64,000 nucleotides of DNA, taken from the NCBI RefSeq assembly GCF_025642115.1, contig NZ_CP106753.1:2255501-2319500 (forward strand), given 5' to 3'. Source of the DNA: Chitiniphilus purpureus (GTDB lineage Bacteria; Pseudomonadota; Gammaproteobacteria; Burkholderiales; Chitinibacteraceae). The notes under the pieces were generated by a model. It worked only from the letters and a program-made list of their open reading frames with translations, did no database searches and was not told the DNA's origin. Position 1 is the first letter of the stretch. Each line of letters begins with the position of its first letter. Shown here in pieces: positions 7,969-17,368 of the stretch. The position numbers and the translations under genes were made by a program.

Positions 7969-10321
7969 GAGGGCGCGCTCTCGGGGCATTCAGAAGGCGG
8001 TCGACCACGGCGAGGAACGCCACCACATCCAGCGGTTTGGTCAGATAATCGGCGACGCCGGCGGCGCGCAGCCGCGCTTCGGCGGCGGCAGTGGCATCGG
8101 CGCTGATCATCACCACCGGGGTGTGGCGGCTCTCCGGCATCGTCCGCAGTTGTGCCAGCACCGCGTCGCCCGGCAGGTCGGGCAGGTTCAGATCGAGCAG
8201 GATCAGGTCGGGGCGGTGCTCGCGTGCCAGCGCCAACCCCAGGCTGCCCTGCATCGCCGGCAGCATGCGTACACCCGGACGGCGCTTGAGGATGTGTTCG
8301 AGCAGGGCCAGGTTGGACAGGTTGTCCTCGATGCACAGGATGGTGGACAGCGGGCCGCCGGATGGGAGCGGCTGCGGCACGGCCAGATGTGTCGGTGGGG
8401 CGGCGTGCATGCCATCGGCCGCCAGCGGCAGCGTGACCCAGAAGGTGCTTTGCACCCCGGGCATGCTGTGTACGCCGATCCGGCCGTGCATCGCCTCGAT
8501 CAGCCGTTTGGAGAGCGCCAGCCCCAGCCCCGTGCCTTCGACCTGGCTGCGTTCGGCGCCCAGCCGTTCGAACGGCGTGAACAGCCGTGCCAGCAGTTCG
8601 GGCTCGATGCCCATGCCGGTGTCGACCACCTCGATGCGCAACCTGCCGTCCTCCAGCGCGCCCGATACCGTGACCACGCCGCCGGGCTGGCGGTTGTATT
8701 TCACCGCGTTGGACAACAGGTTGAGGATCACCTGGATCAGCCGCTGCCGATCGGCAAGGATGCGCCGCTCCAGCAATGGGCCGACTTCGCGCTGCAGCGC
8801 CACGCCGGCACTGGCGGCCAACGGCGCGGTCAGTTCGATGGCTTCGTCCAGTACCTCGGCCGCGGGCACGGCCTCCAGTGCCAGCTCCATCCGGCCTGCT
8901 TCGATCCGGGCGATGTCCAGCACTTCGTTGATCAGCCGCAGCAGGTGGCGCCCGCCCTTGACGATCTGTTCCACGCTGCGCCGCTGGTTGGGATCGGTGG
9001 CTTCCATTTCCATCAGCTGGGCAAAGCCGAGGATGGCGTTGAGCGGCGTACGCAGTTCGTGGCTGATCCGTGAGAGGAATTCGCTCTTGGCCTGACTGGC
9101 GCGCTCGGCTTCCTCGCGTGCCTGGCGCAGCGCCTCCTCGGCGGCGCGGCGCTCGGTGATATCGCGTGTGATCTTGGAAAAGCCCCGCAGCTGGCCAGCC
9201 TCGTCGCGCAGCGCGGTGATGACCACGTTGGCCCAGAAGCGCGAGCCGTCCTTGCGCAGCCGCCAGCCCTCGCTTTCCACCCAGCCGGTCCGCTCGGCCT
9301 GCGCCAGCGCCTCGGCCGGCAGCGTGCCGCGTTCCTCCTGCGGGTAGAACAACGAGAAGTGGCGGCCGACGATCTCCTCGGCGCGAAACCCCTTGATGCG
9401 CTCCGCGCCGGTGTTCCAGCTCACCACGTGGCCGGTGGGGTCCAGCGCGAAGATGCCGTAGTCACGTGCGCCCTCGATCACCAGCCGCAGCCGTTCCTCG
9501 CTCTCGCGCAGCGCGCGTTCGCGTTCGGCCAGCAGGTGTCCCGCCCGCTCCATGCCGGCCGCCAGGTGGCCGATCTCGTCGGTCTCCGAGCGCAGCGGGA
9601 CCAGCGCCTCCCCTTGTTCCAGCCGGCGTGCGTTGTCCGCCAGCAGGTGCACGCGGCGCACGATGCCGGTGAAGAACAGCCACACCGCCAGCACGCTGCC
9701 CAGAAGGCCCACCCCGGCGGCGGTGCCGGTGACCGCCAGGTAGCGCGAGCGCACCCGATTGGCTTCGGCCTGGCGTTCGGCAAGCAGGATGGCTTCGCGC
9801 GCCTGCATGGCGTCGATCTCATTGCGCAGCCGGTCGAACAGCGCCTTGCTGTCCACCAGCGATTGCAGCAGGTGCTGGGTGCGGCTTTCATGCGTATCCA
9901 GCCGCGCCTGGTGCAGCGCGGCAAGGCTGGTCAGTTTGTGGCGCACCAGCTGGGCGATCACGGCCAGCCGGAGCCGCTGTTCCGGGTCGCGTACGTCCTG
10001 CTCCAGCTGGGCGAGTGTCTGTGGCAGCCGTTGTTCGGCTTCGCGATAGCGGGTGAGGAAGTCATCGCGTCCGATCAGCAGGAAGCCCCGCACACCGGTG
10101 GCGGCCTCGGAAATCAGGCTGTGCACCCGGTGGATGTTGCTCTGGATCTTGAGTGTGCGCCTGACTTCGTCCTCGACCCGCAGCGTTTCGCGTTCGACCA
10201 GGTAGATCAGCCCGAGCGAGCCGAGCAGGATGGCCAGCGGCATGGCGATGACCACGAGGCCCTTGACCCGCAGCGGCTGGTCGGCCCAGGCATGCCAGAG
10301 GCGGTTGCGCCATGCGTTCAT
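7961..10321 (-). CDS. Hybrid sensor histidine kinase (CHASE3-HAMP-PAS-HisKA-HATPase-REC)
   Basis: A 786-residue inner-membrane kinase. Order: TM1 (about 20-42); periplasmic CHASE3-like sensor with the ATGVRGFLLIGRDDFL signature; TM2 (about 190-210, GVGLLGSVLAVWLFFTG); HAMP; PAS/PAC (GIFALDPTGHVVSWNTGAERIKGF); HisKA with His421 in ISHELRTPLN; HATPase with NLLSNAVKY, DTGMGIEP and GTGLGLALSK; and a C-terminal receiver with Asp710 (LILLDLNLPDLPG). The start codon overlaps the stop of the upstream LuxR-type regulator (ATGA), which rejects a much longer open frame. No Hpt domain is visible in the cluster, so the route from its receiver onward is unclear. The ligand is unknown. Confidence 0.93.
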   Translation of the reverse strand: MNAWRNRLWHAWADQPLRVKGLVVIAMPLAILLGSLGLIYLVERETLRVEDEVRRTLKIQSNIHRVHSLISEAATGVRGFLLIGRDDFLTRYREAEQRLPQTLAQLEQDVRDPEQRLRLAVIAQLVRHKLTSLAALHQARLDTHESRTQHLLQSLVDSKALFDRLRNEIDAMQAREAILLAERQAEANRVRSRYLAVTGTAAGVGLLGSVLAVWLFFTGIVRRVHLLADNARRLEQGEALVPLRSETDEIGHLAAGMERAGHLLAERERALRESEERLRLVIEGARDYGIFALDPTGHVVSWNTGAERIKGFRAEEIVGRHFSLFYPQEERGTLPAEALAQAERTGWVESEGWRLRKDGSRFWANVVITALRDEAGQLRGFSKITRDITERRAAEEALRQAREEAERASQAKSEFLSRISHELRTPLNAILGFAQLMEMEATDPNQRRSVEQIVKGGRHLLRLINEVLDIARIEAGRMELALEAVPAAEVLDEAIELTAPLAASAGVALQREVGPLLERRILADRQRLIQVILNLLSNAVKYNRQPGGVVTVSGALEDGRLRIEVVDTGMGIEPELLARLFTPFERLGAERSQVEGTGLGLALSKRLIEAMHGRIGVHSMPGVQSTFWVTLPLAADGMHAAPPTHLAVPQPLPSGGPLSTILCIEDNLSNLALLEHILKRRPGVRMLPAMQGSLGLALAREHRPDLILLDLNLPDLPGDAVLAQLRTMPESRHTPVVMISADATAAAEARLRAAGVADYLTKPLDVVAFLAVVDRLLNAPRARPHE

Positions 10322-10968
10322 GGTGGTGACTCCGGAGTGGGGACCAGGCCGAGTGCCAGCGCGCGTACCGCGGCCTGGGTGCGGTCGGTGACGGCAAGCT
10401 TGCCGAGGATGCGCTCGACATGCACCTTGGCGGTGCCGGCGGCGATGCCCAGCCGTTCGCCGATCTCGCGGTTGGACAGCCCGGCCACGATCAGCGCCAG
10501 CACTTCGCGCTCGCGGTCGGTGAGCGGTTCGATCTGCTGCCCGCCGCGTGTGCTCATCCGCCGCAGCAGTCGCAACGCCGTATTGCCGTTCAGGAACGGC
10601 TCGTCGTTGAGTGCGCGCCGCACTGTGCCGAGCACGTCGGCCCGGGTGGCATCCTTGAGCAGATAGCCCGCCGCACCGGCCGCCAGCGCGGCTTCGAGAT
10701 AGTCGGGGCTCTCGTACAGCGTGACGATCACCACGCGGATCCCCGGCCAGCGCCTGCGGATCTCGCCTGCGGCGGTCAGGCCGTCTAGCCCCGGCATGCG
10801 CACATCCAGCAGCGCCAGATCCGGTTGCAGGCGCTCGCACAGCGCCACTGCCTGACGCCCGTCGCCGGCCTCGGCGATCACCGCCAGATCCGGCTCGCCT
10901 TCGAGCAGCGCACGCAACCCGGCGCGGGTCAGCTCGTGGTCATCGGCGATCAACAGGCGGGCCGGCAC
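10318..10968 (-). CDS. NarL/LuxR-family response regulator
   Basis: A 216-residue DNA-binding regulator. Receiver domain at residues 1-120 with DD at 9-10, phospho-acceptor Asp55 (LALLDVRMPG) and Lys in YLLKDATRA. The C-terminal LuxR helix-turn-helix runs from LTDREREVLALIVAGLSNREIGERL through AAGTAKVHVERILGKL. It lies 3 bp after a NarX-like kinase, its likely cognate partner, and overlaps the hybrid kinase by four bases. Its targets are unknown. Confidence 0.93.
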   Translation of the reverse strand: MPARLLIADDHELTRAGLRALLEGEPDLAVIAEAGDGRQAVALCERLQPDLALLDVRMPGLDGLTAAGEIRRRWPGIRVVIVTLYESPDYLEAALAAGAAGYLLKDATRADVLGTVRRALNDEPFLNGNTALRLLRRMSTRGGQQIEPLTDREREVLALIVAGLSNREIGERLGIAAGTAKVHVERILGKLAVTDRTQAAVRALALGLVPTPESPP

Positions 10969-10971
10969 GGT

Positions 10972-12192
10972 TCATTGCTCCTTGAGCGGCAGCGAGGCCG
11001 AGAGGCGTGTGCCGCGGCCGGGCTGGCTTTCCAGCGTCAGCGCACCGCCCAGCAGCGCACAGCGCTCCTGCATCGCAGACAGTCCCACGCAGCTGTGCGC
11101 ACGCGCCGCCTGCGGATCGAAGCCGATGCCATTGTCCATGATCACCAGGTGCACACTGCCCGGCACACTCGCCAGACTGACCGCCACCTGGCAGGGCCCG
11201 GCGTGCTTGCGCACATTGGAGAGCGCCTCCTGGGCGATGCGGAACAGCGCGGTCTCCAGCACCGGCGGCAGCCGCGGCTGGGTCAGCCTTTCCTCGAAGC
11301 TGACCGGCCAGCCTTCGCTGAACAGCTGCTCCGCTTCGCCACGCAGCGCATGTGCCAGCCCGAAGTCATCCAGCACGGTCGGACGCAGTCCGCTGATCAG
11401 CGAGCGCGCCTCCTGCACCGCACGCTGTGTCAGCCCCAGCGTGATCTCAAGCGCACCGCGCGCATCCTTGTCACGCGGTGCGTGGCGTTCGGCGAAGGCC
11501 TGCAGGCGCTGGTGTGCCGCCGCGGCCACCTGCGCCAGCCCATCGTGCAGGTCATGTGCCACGCGCCGCCGTTCGGCCTCCTGGGCATCGATCAGTTGCT
11601 CCACCAGCTGCGCCAACTGCCGCTCGCGTTCGGCCAGCCGCTCCAGCAGCCGGTCGCGTTGCACGGTGGCGGCGATGCTGTCGGCCAACAGCCGCAATGC
11701 GGCCATGTCTTCCGTTTCCAGCCGGTGACGCGGTGTGCGGCTGAACAGCACCAATTGCCCGAGCGGCACCGATTCGGCGGTGGTGAGCGGCAACTGCAGC
11801 AGCACCGGCAGCATCGCGCCCGGGCCGTCGCCCAGCATGCCTGCCAGCACATCCTGGCTTTGCAGCGGTTGCGCCGCGGGCAGCAACGGGGCCAGCACCG
11901 GCAGGCTGACCGCCAGGCTGGCATTGCGTGTGGCGCCCACCTGCCACTCGCGTGCGCCCGGCGTGCCCAGCAGGACCAGCCCCCCGTCCAGGGCACTGAA
12001 CGCCAGCGCGTGATCCAGTGCCCGGCCCAGCAATTGCGGCAGATCGCCGGGCAGCCCCAGCGCATGGCCGGCCTCGACCAGCAGCCGCAGCCGCGCCGCG
12101 CGCGCTTCCGCCGCCCGATACAGGTTGCGCCAGGCATGGGCGGAGGCGCCAGGGTCAAGCGGGTCGGAAGGCGGTGTGAAAGGGGTCGGCAT
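10972..12192 (-). CDS. NarX/UhpB-type sensor histidine kinase
   Basis: About 406 residues, soluble, with no membrane span visible. Residues about 25-170 look GAF-like (ALAFSALDGGLVLLGTPGAREWQVG). A coiled helix follows (LLERLAERERQLAQLVEQLIDAQEAERRRVAHDLHDG). It carries the HisKA_3 His213, then a HATPase with NVRKHAG (N box), DNGIGFDP and GLSAMQERCALLGG. HisKA_3 kinases pair with NarL-type regulators, and one follows directly. I chose the ATG; a TTG seven codons upstream is an alternative. Being cytoplasmic, it probably reads an internal signal or another protein. First gene of the four-gene cluster. Confidence 0.88.
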   Translation of the reverse strand: MPTPFTPPSDPLDPGASAHAWRNLYRAAEARAARLRLLVEAGHALGLPGDLPQLLGRALDHALAFSALDGGLVLLGTPGAREWQVGATRNASLAVSLPVLAPLLPAAQPLQSQDVLAGMLGDGPGAMLPVLLQLPLTTAESVPLGQLVLFSRTPRHRLETEDMAALRLLADSIAATVQRDRLLERLAERERQLAQLVEQLIDAQEAERRRVAHDLHDGLAQVAAAAHQRLQAFAERHAPRDKDARGALEITLGLTQRAVQEARSLISGLRPTVLDDFGLAHALRGEAEQLFSEGWPVSFEERLTQPRLPPVLETALFRIAQEALSNVRKHAGPCQVAVSLASVPGSVHLVIMDNGIGFDPQAARAHSCVGLSAMQERCALLGGALTLESQPGRGTRLSASLPLKEQ

Positions 12193-12365
12193 CGTGGTCA
12201 CCGTCAGAAGCAATCCATGTTAATCCCCGCGCGGCGCGCGCACCTATGCCGGTTGGCATAGCTCGGGTCTGCCGTTCAGCTGATTTGCGCGGGGGGCATG
12301 CTTTTTACAGTAGGCCAGCCGTTCGCGACACGGCGGACGCGCTCAAGCCACTCAAGGAGGAGATT

Positions 12366-12893
12366 ATGAAAAAGCTGACCATCACCCTGCTGGGCGCCGC
12401 GTTGCTGGCTGCCGGCACCGCCCATGCCGACCGCGATGACCGCGACGAGCGCAACAACCAGGGAATCAACTACGCCAACCTGAACCTGGTCCAGCAGGAG
12501 ATCGCGCAGCTGTTCGATCGCTGGAACAGGGCGCTGCAGACCGGCAAGCCGGGCGAAGTGGCCAAACTGTATGCCAGGAAAGGCGGTACCCTGCTGCCCA
12601 CCGTATCCAACGTGGTGCGTACCAACCGTGCTGCCATCCAGGATTACTTCGAGCATTTCCTGGCGCTCAAGCCGTACGGCAGGATCGACCAAAGCAACAT
12701 CCGCGTGCTGGACGAAGATACCGCAATCGATTCCGGCGTCTATACCTTCGAGATCGTGCGCGACGGCAAGCCGGACAAGGTGCAGGCCCGCTATTCGTTC
12801 CTGTACGAGAAGATCGACGGCACGTGGTACATCATGGACCACCATTCGTCCGCCATGCCCGAGAAGGCGGCCCCGGCGGCGCCCAGCCACTGA
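12366..12893 (+). CDS. Secreted NTF2-like (SgcJ/DUF4440-type) protein
   Basis: 175 residues with a Sec signal peptide (MKKLTITLLGAALLAAGTAHA, cleavage after AHA) and a charged linker (DRDDRDERNN). An SnoaL/DUF4440-like fold follows (IAQLFDRWNRALQTGKPGEVAKLYA through SFLYEKIDGTWYIMDHHSS). Very strong ribosome site AAGGAGGAG. Members of this fold bind small hydrophobic ligands or act as association domains. The terminal HHSS motif is typical of the SgcJ/EcaC group, and no enzymatic activity is established for it. It diverges from the two-component cluster, which may control it (inference). Confidence 0.75.
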   Translation: MKKLTITLLGAALLAAGTAHADRDDRDERNNQGINYANLNLVQQEIAQLFDRWNRALQTGKPGEVAKLYARKGGTLLPTVSNVVRTNRAAIQDYFEHFLALKPYGRIDQSNIRVLDEDTAIDSGVYTFEIVRDGKPDKVQARYSFLYEKIDGTWYIMDHHSSAMPEKAAPAAPSH

Positions 12894-12899
12894 GGACGC

Positions 12900-13643
12900 T
12901 CATACCGTGACACCGGCGATGCGCTGCAGCTGCAGCGCGTTGCCGGTGGCCGCTCCTGCGGCGGTGTTGTCGAAGATGCACCAGACGGTCCGTCCCTGCT
13001 CGCATGCTGCAGTGGCGGCGCTGGCCAGCTGGCGCAACGCCGCATCGGCGTAATCCGAGTAGTACATCTGCGGGCTGCCGTGCCAGCGGTAGTACACCGG
13101 CTGTGCCACCGGGCCGGGCTGTGCCGCCGCCGGCACCGGCGCCGGATCGGCGGCGACCTGCGCAATGCCGAATGGCAGCAACTGGGCCAGTGCCTCGGGA
13201 TGGAACCAACTGGCGTGGCGAGCTTCGAGGGCGACCGGGCCCGGATAGCGCTGCCGCAACGCATCGAAGAAGGCATGGGCCAACGGTGCCTGCCAGCGCA
13301 GGCTGGGCGGCAACTGCACCAGCAGGCAACCCAGCCGGTCGCCCAATGCCGATACGGGTGGCAGGAAGGCATCGAGCAGCGCTTCGGGCTGATGCAGGCG
13401 TGCTTCGTGCGTGATGCTGCGCGCAAGCTTGACCGAAAAGCGGAACGACGCCGGCACGCTCTGCGCCCAGCGGCGGTAGGTATCGGCCAGGTGCGGCCGA
13501 TAGAAGCTGCTGTTGATCTCCACTGCATCAAAGACACTGCCGTAGCGCGCCAGTTGGCTGGGGCCGGGTGCAAAGCAATCACGGTGTGCGGCCGGCAGGC
13601 TCCAGCCGGCCGTGCCGATCAGAAGGCGGGGCGTGTCATGCAT
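12900..13643 (-). CDS. DUF72 family protein (YecE-like)
   Basis: 247 residues of the DUF72 family, a TIM-barrel-like fold of unknown function. Diagnostic segments: LIGTAGWSLP at the N-terminus, FDAVEINSSFYRPH, FRFSVKLARSITHEARL, LGCLLVQLPPSLRW, VALEARHASWF and YYRWHGSPQMYYSDYADA near the C-terminus. Length is normal. It converges with the NTF2-like gene, with only 6 bp between stops. Confidence 0.88.
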   Translation of the reverse strand: MHDTPRLLIGTAGWSLPAAHRDCFAPGPSQLARYGSVFDAVEINSSFYRPHLADTYRRWAQSVPASFRFSVKLARSITHEARLHQPEALLDAFLPPVSALGDRLGCLLVQLPPSLRWQAPLAHAFFDALRQRYPGPVALEARHASWFHPEALAQLLPFGIAQVAADPAPVPAAAQPGPVAQPVYYRWHGSPQMYYSDYADAALRQLASAATAACEQGRTVWCIFDNTAAGAATGNALQLQRIAGVTV

Positions 13644-13737
13644 TCGGGATGGGCCGGGCCGGCGGTCCTGGCCGTTGTGGCGTGAAGGGCGATAGGGTCA
13701 GTGTGGCCCTGGCGAGCGGGTGCGTCGGGGTGAAAAG

Positions 13738-14901
13738 TCACCGCTCCAACCAATACCACGCCGGCTCGTCGAGCGCGGCCAGCCCGTGCACACGCGTTTC
13801 GCTCCATTCCTTTTCCAGCACCCATGCCTGGCAGTCGGACTGCGCAGTCAGCGCAGCGACCAGTCGTGCGGCGTGCGAAACCACCAGTACCTGTGTCTGG
13901 TCGGCCGCCTGTGCGATCAGCCGCGCCAGCGCCGGCAGCAGGTCCGGATGCAGGCTGGTTTCCGGTTCGTTCAACACCAGCAGCCCTGGCGGGCGCGGCG
14001 AGAGGAGCGCCGCGAGCAGCAGCAGGTAGCGCAAGGTGCCGTCCGACAGCTCGGCCGCGCGCAATGGCCGCAATAGTCCGGGCTGGTGCAGGCCCAGCAT
14101 CAAACGCCCCTCATGCGCATCGATCTGCAGCTGTGTACCCGGAAAGGCATCGTGCAATGCCGCCTGCAACCGATCCGGATCACCGATTTCGCGGATGGTC
14201 TGCAGTGCCGCTGCCAGGTCGGCGCCGTCGTCGGCGAGCACCTGGGTATGGGTGCCGATCTGCGGTTGCCGCGCCGCTGCATCGCGATCGCTGCGCAACT
14301 GGTCGTAGAAGCGCCAGCCGCGGATGCGCTCGCGCATGCGCAGCACCTCCGGTGCCGCCTGTGGATCAGCGCAATGGGCGAACAGGCTGTCAAAACCCGG
14401 CAGGTGCTGGTGCACGACCTGCCAGGTCCGGCCCTGGCGCAGCCGCAATACATTGTTGCGCCGCTCGGCGAGCAGGCTGGCTGGGCGCAGCAATGGTCCC
14501 GCCCAGATGCATTCGCTCTTGATCTGTGGATCATGGCCGAACAGGGTGGGGGCGCCCGGAATCGGCAGGCCCAGATCGATGGCGTAGCCGAAGTCGTCGC
14601 CGGCAAAGCCCAGTCTGAGATTGACTGGCTCCTGGCGCACTGTGCCTTGGACAGGGACGTCGCCGCGCCGCATGGCCTTGGAGAGGTTTTCCGGGCCGGC
14701 CCACAATGTCGATTGCAAACCGCCCTCGCGTGCCAGCGCGGCGATCATTCCGCCGTGCGCGCATCCGGCAAGCAGGCGCAGCGCGCGGTAGACATTGGAT
14801 TTGCCGCTGCCGTTGGCGCCACTGACCACATTGAGCCGGCCAAGTGGCAACACCAGCCGCCGCAACGAGCGGTAGTTGGCGACGGCCAGTGTTTTCAGCA
14901 T
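13738..14901 (-). CDS. AAA-family ATPase (AAA_21 / RecF-SMC-like)
   Basis: 387 residues. Starts MLKTLAVANYRSLRRLVLPLGRLNVV, then Walker A GANGSGKSN (about 29-37). Late features are the ABC-type signature ELSDGTLRYL, Walker B LLVLNEPETSLHPDLLP and a switch-like VLVVSHAARLV. This is the layout of RecF/OLD-like ATPases, but no TOPRIM nuclease domain follows. The gene ends soon after the ATPase, so it is an ATPase-only member. Related proteins are annotated as putative ATP-binding proteins, and some act with nucleases in defence; no such partner is adjacent. It sits 49 bp downstream of nadB on the same strand and could be co-transcribed. Confidence 0.8.
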   Translation of the reverse strand: MLKTLAVANYRSLRRLVLPLGRLNVVSGANGSGKSNVYRALRLLAGCAHGGMIAALAREGGLQSTLWAGPENLSKAMRRGDVPVQGTVRQEPVNLRLGFAGDDFGYAIDLGLPIPGAPTLFGHDPQIKSECIWAGPLLRPASLLAERRNNVLRLRQGRTWQVVHQHLPGFDSLFAHCADPQAAPEVLRMRERIRGWRFYDQLRSDRDAAARQPQIGTHTQVLADDGADLAAALQTIREIGDPDRLQAALHDAFPGTQLQIDAHEGRLMLGLHQPGLLRPLRAAELSDGTLRYLLLLAALLSPRPPGLLVLNEPETSLHPDLLPALARLIAQAADQTQVLVVSHAARLVAALTAQSDCQAWVLEKEWSETRVHGLAALDEPAWYWLER

Positions 14902-14950
14902 GGCCGGGCTCCTTGCCCTGGCCGGCCGCCATGCGGCGTGCCCGGTGGTC

Positions 14951-16543
14951 TCACGATGGCGTCAGCACCGTCGGCACCGCCTGCGGCAGCATCCCCGGGT
15001 AGTCGCGGCTGTAGTGCAGGCCGCGGCTTTCCTTGCGCGCGAGCGCGCAGCGCACGATCAGCTCGGCCGTGCTGACCAGGTTGCGCAGCTCGATCAGGTC
15101 GTTGCCGACCCGGAAGTTGCTGTAGTACTCCTCGATCTCGCCCTGCAGCAGTGTGATGCGGTGCAAGGCGCGTTCCAGCCGCTTGTTGGTGCGCACGATG
15201 CCCACGTAATCCCACATGAAGCGACGCAGTTCGTCCCAGTTGTGCGAGATCACCACTTCCTCGTCGGTGTCGGTCACCTGGCTCTCGTCCCATTCGGGCA
15301 CCGCCGGCAGGGCAGGGCGCCCGGCGGCCAGGATGTCCTGCGCCGCAGCCTTGCCCAGCACCATGCATTCGAGCAGCGAGTTGGAGGCCAGCCGGTTGGC
15401 GCCATGCAAGCCGGTACACGCCACCTCGCCCACGCCGTACAGGCCCGGCAGATCGGTGCGGCCGGCCAGATCCACCACCAGGCCGCCGCAGGTGTAGTGC
15501 GCGGCGGGCACCACCGGGATCGGTTGCTTGGTGATATCGATGCCCAGCTCCAGGCAGCGCTGGTGGATGGTGGGGAAGTGTTCCTTGACGAAACGCGCCG
15601 GCTTGTAGCTGATGTCCAGGTAGACACAGTCGTAGCCACCTTTCTTCATCTCGAAGTCGATGGCGCGTGCCACCACATCACGGGGGGCCAGCTCGGCGCG
15701 CTCGTCGTGCGCCGGCATGAAGCGGGTACCGTCGGGCAGCCGCAGGATGCCGCCTTCGCCGCGCACCGCCTCGGTGATCAGGAACGACTTGGCCTCGGGG
15801 TGATACAGGCAGGTAGGGTGGAACTGGATGAACTCCATGTTCGCCACCCGGCAGCCGGCGCGCCAGCCCATCGCGATGCCGTCGCCGGTGGCCACATCCG
15901 GATTGCTGGTGTAGAGGTAGACCTTGCCCGCGCCGCCGGTGGCAAGCACGGTATGGGCGGCAAGCATGGTCTGTACCCGGTCGGCCTTGATGTCGTAGAC
16001 GTAGGCACCCCAGGCCCGGTTGCCGTCGTCGCTACCGCGCCCAAGCTTGCGTTCGGTGATCAGGTCGAGCGCGATGTGCTGTTCCAGCACGGTGATGTTC
16101 GGGTGCGCGGCCACCTTCATCGCCAGGGTCTCGATCACCGCGCTGCCGGTGGCATCGGCGGCATGGATGATGCGCCGGTGGCTGTGCCCGCCCTCGCGCG
16201 TCAGGTGGAAGCCCTGATAGCTGTTCTCGCCGCTGGCATCCCGGGTGAACGGCACGCCCAGCGCGATCAGCCAGTCGATGGCGTCGCGTGAATGCTCGAC
16301 GATGAAGCGGGTGGCATCCGGGTCGCACAGGCCGGCGCCGGCCACATGGGTGTCGCGGATATGCGATTCGATGCTGTCCTGCCCGTCCAGCACCGCCGCG
16401 ATGCCGCCCTGGGCCCAGCCACTGCCGCCCTCCTGCAAGGCCCGCTTGGTCACGAGTCCCACTTTGAGATGGTCGGCCAAGTGCAGGGCGATGGTCATGC
16501 CGCCAAGGCCACTGCCCACGATCAGGACGTCGAATTGCTGCAT
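14951..16543 (-). CDS. nadB: L-aspartate oxidase
   Basis: A 530-residue flavoprotein that oxidises L-aspartate to iminoaspartate, the first step of de novo NAD synthesis. Visible: Rossmann FAD motif [18 protein letters not shown], the [14 protein letters not shown] loop, the active-site region [52 protein letters not shown], and a C-terminal helical domain. Length matches E. coli NadB. The ATG giving [12 protein letters not shown] is chosen because it starts right at the FAD motif. The partners nadA and nadC are not in the window. It diverges from rpoE across a 184-bp gap. Confidence 0.95.
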   Translation of the reverse strand: MQQFDVLIVGSGLGGMTIALHLADHLKVGLVTKRALQEGGSGWAQGGIAAVLDGQDSIESHIRDTHVAGAGLCDPDATRFIVEHSRDAIDWLIALGVPFTRDASGENSYQGFHLTREGGHSHRRIIHAADATGSAVIETLAMKVAAHPNITVLEQHIALDLITERKLGRGSDDGNRAWGAYVYDIKADRVQTMLAAHTVLATGGAGKVYLYTSNPDVATGDGIAMGWRAGCRVANMEFIQFHPTCLYHPEAKSFLITEAVRGEGGILRLPDGTRFMPAHDERAELAPRDVVARAIDFEMKKGGYDCVYLDISYKPARFVKEHFPTIHQRCLELGIDITKQPIPVVPAAHYTCGGLVVDLAGRTDLPGLYGVGEVACTGLHGANRLASNSLLECMVLGKAAAQDILAAGRPALPAVPEWDESQVTDTDEEVVISHNWDELRRFMWDYVGIVRTNKRLERALHRITLLQGEIEEYYSNFRVGNDLIELRNLVSTAELIVRCALARKESRGLHYSRDYPGMLPQAVPTVLTPS

Positions 16544-16643
16544 GGCGTGTTCATATTTACTGGTGGATTTCAGGATCACAGAATATAACAGAGCGGCCCC
16601 GCGCCGAGCGTTACGTCCGGCAAGGGTGGCAAGGTGGCGCCAT

Positions 16644-16662
16644 GACGGCTTGCAAAGCCGTC
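16644..16662. repeat. 8-bp inverted repeat in the nadB-rpoE intergenic region
   Basis: GACGGCTT, three bases, AAGCCGTC: a perfect short hairpin or operator-like palindrome 66 bp before the rpoE start. There is no T-tract, so it is unlikely to be a terminator. I see no convincing -35/-10 pair around it, and no canonical sigma-E promoter (GGAACTT spacer TCTGA) in this gap. Confidence 0.35.
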
Positions 16663-16727
16663 CGTCTGCCCCCATCTACCGGGGATGCGGTAAAGAGGAA
16701 AGGCCCGCGACGGGCAATGAACGGAGC

Positions 16728-17345
16728 ATGCTTTTGGAGAAACGCACTGAACGGGAGGTCGATCACGAGCTTGTCACCCGTGCTCAAGCCGGAGACAAGC
16801 GCGCCTTCGAGCTGCTGGTGGCCAAGTATCAGCGGCGCATCGCCCGGCTCCTGTCACGGCTGATCCGCGATCCGGCCGAAATCGAGGATGTGACGCAGGA
16901 AGCCTTTATCAAGGCCTACCGCGCCTTGCCGTCCTTTCGCGGGGAGTCGGCGTTCTACACCTGGCTCTACCGCATCGCCATCAACACCGCCAAGAACTAC
17001 CTCGCATCGCTGGGGCGCCGTCCGCAGTTGTCCGCCGACTACGAGGACGAGGACGGCGAGACGCTCGATGCCGCGGCACAAATACCCGATTTCCACACCC
17101 CCGAGTCTGAACTTGCCAACCGGGAGATTGTCCGAACGGTCAATGAAGTCGTCGAAGCGCTGCCCGACGAGTTGCGCACCGCGATCACCCTGCGCGAGAT
17201 GGAAGGTCTCTCGTACGAAGATATCGCCGGCGTGATGAATTGCCCGATTGGTACAGTGCGTTCACGAATCTTTCGCGCTCGCGAAGCGATTTCGGCAAAA
17301 TTGAAGCCGTTGCTCGATGTGGTCGGCAAGGACCGTCGTTGGTAG
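16728..17345 (+). CDS. rpoE: RNA polymerase sigma factor RpoE (ECF sigma-E/AlgU)
   Basis: A 205-residue extracytoplasmic-function sigma factor. Sigma-70 region 2: AFELLVAKYQRRIARLLSRLIRDPAEIEDVTQEAFIKAYRALPSFRGESAFYTWLYRIAINTAKN. Region 4: LPDELRTAITLREMEGLSYEDIAGVMNCPIGTVRSRIFRAREAI. The sequence is close to E. coli RpoE/AlgU throughout. The start is set by homology and the upstream GGAG; the longer open frame continues into nadB antisense. It heads an operon with its anti-sigma and regulator genes (rseA, rseB, rseC) and the periplasmic protease mucD, a standard envelope-stress arrangement. Confidence 0.96.
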   Translation: MLLEKRTEREVDHELVTRAQAGDKRAFELLVAKYQRRIARLLSRLIRDPAEIEDVTQEAFIKAYRALPSFRGESAFYTWLYRIAINTAKNYLASLGRRPQLSADYEDEDGETLDAAAQIPDFHTPESELANREIVRTVNEVVEALPDELRTAITLREMEGLSYEDIAGVMNCPIGTVRSRIFRAREAISAKLKPLLDVVGKDRRW

Positions 17346-17368
17346 GCAAAGCAAGAGGGTTTTCCATC

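Noticed and set aside
10322..10840. Extension of the hybrid kinase into the LuxR-regulator gene
   Set aside because: Pure frame shadow of the regulator; the kinase has a normal membrane N-terminus at its ATGA start.
16544..16727. Sigma-E autoregulatory promoter before rpoE
   Set aside because: No GGAACTT / TCTGA pair with correct spacing was seen.
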